Assembly: GCA_002337215.1 (NCBI GenBank)
Contig: DDFO01000054.1
Coordinates: forward strand, 144,338 to 153,453
Reading direction: 5' to 3'
DNA from: Phycisphaerales bacterium UBA1926
Lineage (GTDB): Bacteria; Planctomycetota; Phycisphaerae; Phycisphaerales; UBA1924
DNA length: 9,116 bases
The number at the start of each line of letters is the position of its first letter. The stretch's first letter is position 1. Below the pieces are notes generated by a model that ran no database searches, was not told where the DNA came from, and saw only the letters and a list, made by a program, of their open reading frames with translations. This document shows positions 6,503 to 9,116 of the stretch, in pieces. The translations under genes and the position numbers were made by a program.

Positions 6503-6996
6503 GCGCTGGTCCCCCGGATCTCCGTCGGGGTCGGGATCGGCAGCGTCGGGAGCGTGTTCTTCCCACCCTTCTCCAGCCCCTTGTTAAACGACGCCTCCTT
6601 CTCCTTGCGGAGTCGGCCAGCCCCGATGAACAGCCCCGCGAGCCCGGTCAGCGCGGGCAGCGCCGGGCCGGCGATGGGCACACCCGCCAGCGACGGGCCG
6701 ATGTCGTCGAGGGCGGTCAGCGTGAGCTGGCCGAGCAGGCCGCGGATCTCGCCGCCGCGGTCGATCGAGGCCTTCCACTGCGCCCCGGTCCGCTGCACGT
6801 CGTCGAACCACGCCCGGTACTCGGTCTCCGCTTCGTTGAGCGAGGTCGTGCTGGGGAGGCCGCGGGTCTGCTGGATCTCGTTGGGCGTCTTGACCTTGAC
6901 GACATCGCCGAGATCGAAGCCGGCGCAGGCCGCGAGGCCCAGCGTGACCATCACGAGCCCGAAGCCGAAGACGAGGTGTTTGGGATCAACCTTCAT
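6499..6996 (-). CDS. Probable lipoprotein with internal hydrophobic segment
   Basis: This 165-residue protein starts with ATG behind a strong AAGGAGG site. Residues 1-23 look like a signal peptide: lysines at 2 and 6, a hydrophobic core LVFGFGLVMVTLGL, and a lipobox L21-A22-A23-C24, so Cys24 would be the lipidated residue. Residues 25-100 are soluble, with a Trp-containing helical stretch (EAETEYRAWFDDVQRTGAQW). Residues 103-127 are hydrophobic and Gly/Ala/Pro-rich (PALPALTGLAGLFIGAG), followed by a basic segment RLRKEKEASFNKG and a Pro/Thr-rich end. This suggests a protein held in the cell envelope twice, or a lipoprotein with a membrane-inserting helix. I know no standard tail protein of this design. 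A spanin-like, superinfection-exclusion or envelope-associated assembly role is possible, but each is inference. Its stop overlaps the next GTG (GTGA, 6499-6502). Confidence 0.72.
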   Translation of the reverse strand: MKVDPKHLVFGFGLVMVTLGLAACAGFDLGDVVKVKTPNEIQQTRGLPSTTSLNEAETEYRAWFDDVQRTGAQWKASIDRGGEIRGLLGQLTLTALDDIGPSLAGVPIAGPALPALTGLAGLFIGAGRLRKEKEASFNKGLEKGGKNTLPTLPIPTPTEIRGTSA

Positions 6997-7303
6997 GCGA
7001 GCCTCCTTGCTCGATGTCTGTCTCTGCCGTCTTCCTGATGAACACGTCCTTGAGCACCCGCACGTCGGCGGGGATGGGCTGACCGGAGTCCGCCTTCCTG
7101 GCGAACGGGTCGAAGTCGCTGGGCTTGAACGCCCGCCGCTTCTTCGGGTCGCGGTGGACGCTCGCGAGGAGCGCCATCACGCTGCTCGCGATCGACCAGT
7201 CGTGCCGCTGGCGGGCCTCGGCCATCGCCAGCAGCTCGCGGAGCGTCAGGGGGCGCGGATCGACCCCGGCGACGCCGGCACACTGGTCGATGAGTCGCCA
7301 GAC
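6986..7303 (-). CDS. Tail assembly chaperone, -1 frame extension (gpT-like)
   Basis: This reading frame is -1 relative to the preceding chaperone. Its protein-like part starts near 7303 (VWRLIDQCAGVAGVDPRPLT), continues LRELLAMAEARQRHDW, SIASSVMALLASVHRDPKKR and FKPSDFDPF, and ends in TGA at 6986-6988. Pattern and composition look genuine, unlike the Arg/Gly-rich nonsense that the same frame gives further upstream. From about 7500 down to 7226 I find no ATG, GTG or TTG in this frame. The first start codon is the ATG at 7223-7225, which would remove the conserved-looking beginning and lacks a clear ribosome binding site. A -1 frameshift from the 177-residue chaperone, as in lambda G/GT, explains this best. 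Slippage at either run near the end of the first frame would give a fusion of 264 residues. The given upper coordinate marks where recognisable sequence starts and is not a start codon. It overlaps the next gene by 11 bases. Confidence 0.72.
   Translation of the reverse strand, partial: VWRLIDQCAGVAGVDPRPLTLRELLAMAEARQRHDWSIASSVMALLASVHRDPKKRRAFKPSDFDPFARKADSGQPIPADVRVLKDVFIRKTAETDIEQGGSHEG
7002..7008 (-). promoter_or_regulatory. Strong Shine-Dalgarno for the lipoprotein gene
   Basis: AAGGAGG on the minus strand ends 5 bases before the ATG at 6994-6996. It lies inside the end of the chaperone extension frame and indicates that the lipoprotein gene is independently and efficiently initiated. 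Confidence 0.7.
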
Positions 7304-7779
7304 GTCACCCGATCCAACTGCGTCTCCGCTTCCGTCATCGCGTCGGTCACGATCCGATCGATCTCCCCGCCCTCGATCATCCGATCGAGGTTCTTGTCCA
7401 CGAGATCGCGGGCCTTGTCGCGGGCGTCCCGCATCGCGGTCAGCACACGCCCGAGGGCGGCCCGGTCCCTCGGGCTCGGGCAGAAACCCACGATGTCCTC
7501 CAACAGCGCGACCGTGGCCGACTCGATCGCGTCGCCGGCCATCGCGCGGCCGAACTCCTCGTCGCTGACGCCGCGTTCGTCGGCCTGCGGCTTGCAGACC
7601 GCGTAGAGCACGTCGCACAGCAGGATCGGGTCGGACGCGAGCCGCTCGGCGACGCTGGTGTCCATCGACACGGCGAGTGCGATCAGATCCGTGCCGGAGA
7701 GCCCCTTGACGCGCTTGAGCGACGAGACGTTGATCTCGATCACCCAGTCGCGGCCGGCGTTGTCGGTGAAGGTCTTCAT
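7246..7779 (-). CDS. Tail assembly chaperone, short (gpG-like) product
   Basis: This 177-residue protein starts with ATG at 7777-7779, behind GGAGG and 3 bases after the tube gene stop. It opens MKTFTDNAGRDWVIEINVSS, which resembles short tail assembly chaperones of planctomycete-type prophages. A helical, charged body follows (PILLCDVLYAVCKPQADERG, then EEFGRAMAGDAIESATVALL), and then a lysine/arginine/aspartate-rich helix. The last 20 or so residues (DSSTSVPASPGSIRAP) are low-complexity. Location between tube and tape measure genes is the classical place for the lambda G/T chaperone pair, which binds the tape measure protein and recruits tube subunits. The -1 frame stays open past its TGA and encodes a plausible second domain, so a longer frameshifted product is likely. 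The function call is by position and pattern; the protein sequence itself carries no catalytic motif. Confidence 0.78.
   Translation of the reverse strand: MKTFTDNAGRDWVIEINVSSLKRVKGLSGTDLIALAVSMDTSVAERLASDPILLCDVLYAVCKPQADERGVSDEEFGRAMAGDAIESATVALLEDIVGFCPSPRDRAALGRVLTAMRDARDKARDLVDKNLDRMIEGGEIDRIVTDAMTEAETQLDRVTSGDSSTSVPASPGSIRAP
7249..7267 (-). other. Candidate -1 ribosomal frameshift region
   Basis: Two homopolymer runs sit in register for a -1 slip. At 7264-7267 a first-frame GGG codon is preceded by G, so its tRNA can re-pair with GGG one base back. At 7249-7253 a run of five C ends in a first-frame CCC codon directly before the TGA stop, so a stalled tRNA-Pro could slip onto CCC and resume at CTG. 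Neither is a canonical X XXY YYZ heptamer, and I did not find a GGGAAAG- or AAAAAAG-type site nearby. The exact slip position is therefore uncertain, and a site further upstream is possible. Confidence 0.4.
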
Positions 7780-7782
7780 GGG

Positions 7783-8220
7783 TCAGCCTCCGATCCAGCT
7801 GGGCGGCGTGTCCGAGTACGTCACCTTGGCCGTCACCGATACCGTGATCGCCTCCTCGAGCGACTCGGAGCGACTGAAGCTCGTGATCATGAAGTCGGCC
7901 TGCAGCCCCTCGCCCGCGCCGGAACTCGATCCGTCGAGGATCTGCATGCCGATCGGCGCGTTGTTGAGGTAGGCGTCCTTCACCGCGCCGAAGCCGGCGT
8001 CGGCGGTGTCCCACACCATCTCGAACTCGACGCTCGCTTCCTTGAGCGTCGCCACGACCGCGCGCCAGCCGCTGTTGGCCCGGGTCGTGACGTCCGCCTC
8101 GCCCGCTTCGAGCGAGAGCGTCACGTCGCGGACGTTCGCCAGCTCGACCCACGACCCGGCCCCGTCCTGGCCGCCGGTCTTGTAGTTGAGCACGGCCTCC
8201 ATGCCGAGTCGGATCGCCAT
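7783..8220 (-). CDS. Major tail tube protein
   Basis: This 145-residue protein is a good match in pattern to phage major tail (tube) proteins of the TP901-1 type. It begins MAIRLGMEAVLNYKTGG, then has WVELANVRDVTLSLEAGEAD, a conserved-looking TTRANSGWRAVVATLKEAS strand pair, and FEMVWDTADAGFGAVKDAYL before a second beta-rich half. The sequence VRDVTL..EAGEADVTTR followed by a W-R and later an A-F-x-A-V-K/L-R-D helix is characteristic of tube subunits that stack as hexameric rings. The length is usual for the family. The start is fixed by a near-perfect AGGAGGT site. Only one tube-type gene is present and no sheath gene precedes it, which argues for a siphovirus-type tail. The stop is 3 bases before the chaperone start. 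Confidence 0.85.
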   Translation of the reverse strand: MAIRLGMEAVLNYKTGGQDGAGSWVELANVRDVTLSLEAGEADVTTRANSGWRAVVATLKEASVEFEMVWDTADAGFGAVKDAYLNNAPIGMQILDGSSSGAGEGLQADFMITSFSRSESLEEAITVSVTAKVTYSDTPPSWIGG

Positions 8221-8223
8221 CGG

Positions 8224-8652
8224 TTACCTCCTGACCCTGTAGGTCACGCTCATCACAGTCGTCAGCGTCGATCGCTCATCGAGGTGCTCGGCCGCGACGA
8301 CGGGCTCGTGTTCGATGCTCACCCACGTGGCCTGTGGGTAGGCCGCCAGCCGCCTGTGCCGGAGCTGGTCGCCGATCTCCTCGGCGAGGTCGAGCAGCGC
8401 ATCGAGCCGGGCGTCATCGCCCGCGTCCACACGCTGCTGGAGCCCGACGTCGACCGTGCAGTCGACCTGGCTCTGCTGGCGGGCGAGGTTCGCGGTGGTC
8501 ACAGATCGCGGGACCACCGTTACCTTCAGCTCGCCGAGTTCTTCGAGGTCGAACGACGGCCGGTACGCCCGCTCGGCGGTGACTGGCTCGGCGTACGTCC
8601 CGTCGTTGATCGCCGCCGCGACGGCGTCCGCGATCTCCACGATCACGCTCAT
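8224..8652 (-). CDS. Probable tail terminator protein
   Basis: This 142-residue protein starts with ATG at 8650-8652 in an ATGA overlap with the preceding gene, behind an AAAGGA-type ribosome binding site, and ends in TAA. The N-terminus (MSVIVEIADAVAAAIN) is an amphipathic helix. The rest alternates beta strands with acidic and arginine stretches and ends VMSVTYRVRR. Helix-first proteins of about 130-150 residues that end on a strand, located between connector genes and the tube gene, are typical tail terminators. These cap the growing tail tube and dock it to the head (lambda gpU/Z and Gp37-type families). The length, the position directly before the tube gene and the fold pattern support the call; no diagnostic motif does. 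It could instead be a head-tail joining protein. Confidence 0.6.
   Translation of the reverse strand: MSVIVEIADAVAAAINDGTYAEPVTAERAYRPSFDLEELGELKVTVVPRSVTTANLARQQSQVDCTVDVGLQQRVDAGDDARLDALLDLAEEIGDQLRHRRLAAYPQATWVSIEHEPVVAAEHLDERSTLTTVMSVTYRVRR
8226..8232 (-). promoter_or_regulatory. Strong Shine-Dalgarno for the tail tube gene
   Basis: AGGAGGT on the minus strand lies 5 bases before the ATG at 8218-8220 and overlaps the TAA stop of the terminator gene. It is the most complete ribosome binding site in the window, which fits the need for many tube subunits per virion from a shared transcript. Confidence 0.75.
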
Positions 8653-8924
8653 GGGTCGGTCCTTTCAGAGTGTGACGAGACGCTCTCGCGTCCCTCGAGG
8701 AACGCGACGCGGCGCTCCATGTCGCGGTACTCGCTGCGGAGCTGGCTTGCCTCCGCGATGAACTCGTCAAGCCGCTTCTCGACCTGGTCGAGCTTGGTGG
8801 TGACCACGCCCCACTGGACGATGAGGGCCGCGACCGCGAGCCCGGCGGTGAGAGCAAGCCCCGCCCATCGCATGCGACCGTTACCGTTGCCGTTCCCGTT
8901 GCCAGTGGTGCTTCCGTTGCTCAC
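8649..8924 (-). CDS. Small membrane-anchored coiled-coil protein
   Basis: This 91-residue protein starts with GTG at 8922-8924, in a GTGA overlap with the preceding gene and behind a GGGAG ribosome binding site. An in-frame ATG 69 bases upstream would place a long overlap inside the previous gene and is unlikely. Residues 1-16 are a Ser/Thr/Gly start followed by Asn-Gly dipeptides. Residues 20-41 form one hydrophobic segment (WAGLALTAGLAVAALIVQWG). Residues 43-79 are charged with heptad-like spacing (L45, V48, L52, L62, M69, V73, L76), suggesting a coiled coil. The tail after that is polar. I recognise no family. The single membrane segment plus coiled coil recalls small phage membrane proteins such as XhlA-type proteins, although XhlA has the reverse order. 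It sits where a head-tail connector component is often found. A virion role, a membrane role during assembly, or a role in lysis are all open. Confidence 0.72.
   Translation of the reverse strand: MSNGSTTGNGNGNGNGRMRWAGLALTAGLAVAALIVQWGVVTTKLDQVEKRLDEFIAEASQLRSEYRDMERRVAFLEGRESVSSHSERTDP
8877..8900. repeat. Four-unit hexanucleotide repeat encoding Asn-Gly dipeptides
   Basis: Four consecutive 6-base units of the form NCCGTT-like (accgtt, accgtt, gccgtt, cccgtt on the plus strand) encode (Asn-Gly)4 on the minus strand, just before the membrane segment of the 91-residue protein. Only the first base of each unit differs, which changes the Gly codon wobble base. It is probably a flexible linker built by short repeat expansion. 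Confidence 0.7.
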
Positions 8925-9116
8925 GCCGCTCCCGTCCGAACGAACTTGGTGTGGACCCGAAGCGTGCGTCGCTGCGGGTCGCTGTACCGCCACGCGGGTT
9001 CATCACCCGGCGACATGACCTCGTACTCGTGCACGCGGGTGTCGCCGGTCTCCGTGATGCGGTCGCCGGCCTTGGGGGTCACCTGCTCGCTGCCGAGCAA
9101 CAGATCCGCCGCAGCC
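8921..9116 (-). CDS. Probable head-closure/neck protein, C-terminal part (5' end outside window)
   Basis: Only the last 64 residues are visible; the gene enters from the right edge and ends in TGA at 8921-8923. The fragment contains GDRI, then HEYEVMSPGDEPAWRYSD and RRTLRVHTK, and looks beta-rich. A GDRI turn followed by a Y-E-V strand is the kind of pattern found in small head-completion or head-tail joining proteins, which close the portal and receive the tail. Position supports this, because the gene lies just upstream of the tail terminator and tail tube genes. The stop overlaps the GTG of the next gene (GTGA, 8921-8924), so the two are probably translationally coupled. The specific role is inferred from place and general appearance; I cannot name a family. 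It could also be another small neck or minor capsid protein. Confidence 0.6.
   Translation of the reverse strand, partial: AAADLLLGSEQVTPKAGDRITETGDTRVHEYEVMSPGDEPAWRYSDPQRRTLRVHTKFVRTGAA

Noticed and set aside
6986..7225. Independent second chaperone gene starting at the ATG at 7223-7225
   Set aside because: This would discard the conserved-looking region before it and lacks a clear ribosome binding site. Frameshifting explains the arrangement better, although the start cannot be fully excluded.
6326..7606. 426-residue plus-strand frame opposite the gp10-like, lipoprotein and chaperone genes
   Set aside because: It spans several genes on the other strand and is low-complexity Ser/Arg/Pro-rich. 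It is an antisense shadow.
7304..8152. Long upstream extension of the chaperone second frame, starting from an ATG at 8152
   Set aside because: It overlaps the tube and chaperone genes in another frame and is Arg/Gly/Asp-rich with no protein-like pattern. It is a shadow frame that stays open because of high GC content.
8925..8993. 23-residue extension of the small membrane protein to an upstream ATG
   Set aside because: It would overlap the preceding gene by about 70 bases, whereas a GTG start gives the usual 4-base overlap with a ribosome binding site.

Overview
The window is a late structural module of a tailed phage or prophage. It is read entirely from the minus strand, so transcription runs from position 9116 down to 1. 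It is GC-rich throughout. I see no tRNA, rRNA, CRISPR array, IS element, promoter or terminator. Several proteins (the pieces at 2890-3705, 1862-2893, 7246-7779 and the frame at 6986-7303) look like families I associate with prophages of Planctomycetes. I therefore suspect a planctomycete host, but this rests on remembered sequence character and not on a search.

Layout in transcription order: (1) 9116-8921, C-terminus of a probable head-closure/neck protein; (2) 8924-8649, small membrane-anchored coiled-coil protein; (3) 8652-8224, probable tail terminator; (4) 8220-7783, major tail tube protein; (5) 7779-7246 plus the -1 frame down to 6986, a tail assembly chaperone pair that probably uses a programmed -1 frameshift; (6) 6996-6499, a probable lipoprotein; (7) 6502-6065, HK97 gp10-like protein; (8) 6061-3719, TP901-type tape measure protein; (9) 3705-2890 and (10) 2893-1862, two uncharacterised proteins where tail-tip genes normally lie; (11) 1865-1305, class I SAM-dependent methyltransferase; (12) 1308-409, a Rossmann-like, possibly glycosyltransferase-related protein; (13) 412-1, a Ser/Thr/Gly/Pro-rich protein that runs off the left edge.

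The first eight loci fit assembly of a long tail: a head-side connector, terminator, tube subunit, chaperones that load the tape measure, and the tape measure itself. One tube gene and no sheath gene in the usual place suggest a non-contractile (siphovirus-type) tail. The last genes form a less usual block, two putative modifying enzymes followed by a mucin-like Ser/Thr-rich protein, which may be a virion-decoration cassette.

The genes are packed with no real intergenic space: six junctions are 4-base ATGA or GTGA overlaps and the largest gap is 13 bases. The whole window is probably one operon with translational coupling. Five genes start with GTG, and Shine-Dalgarno sequences settle several of these starts.
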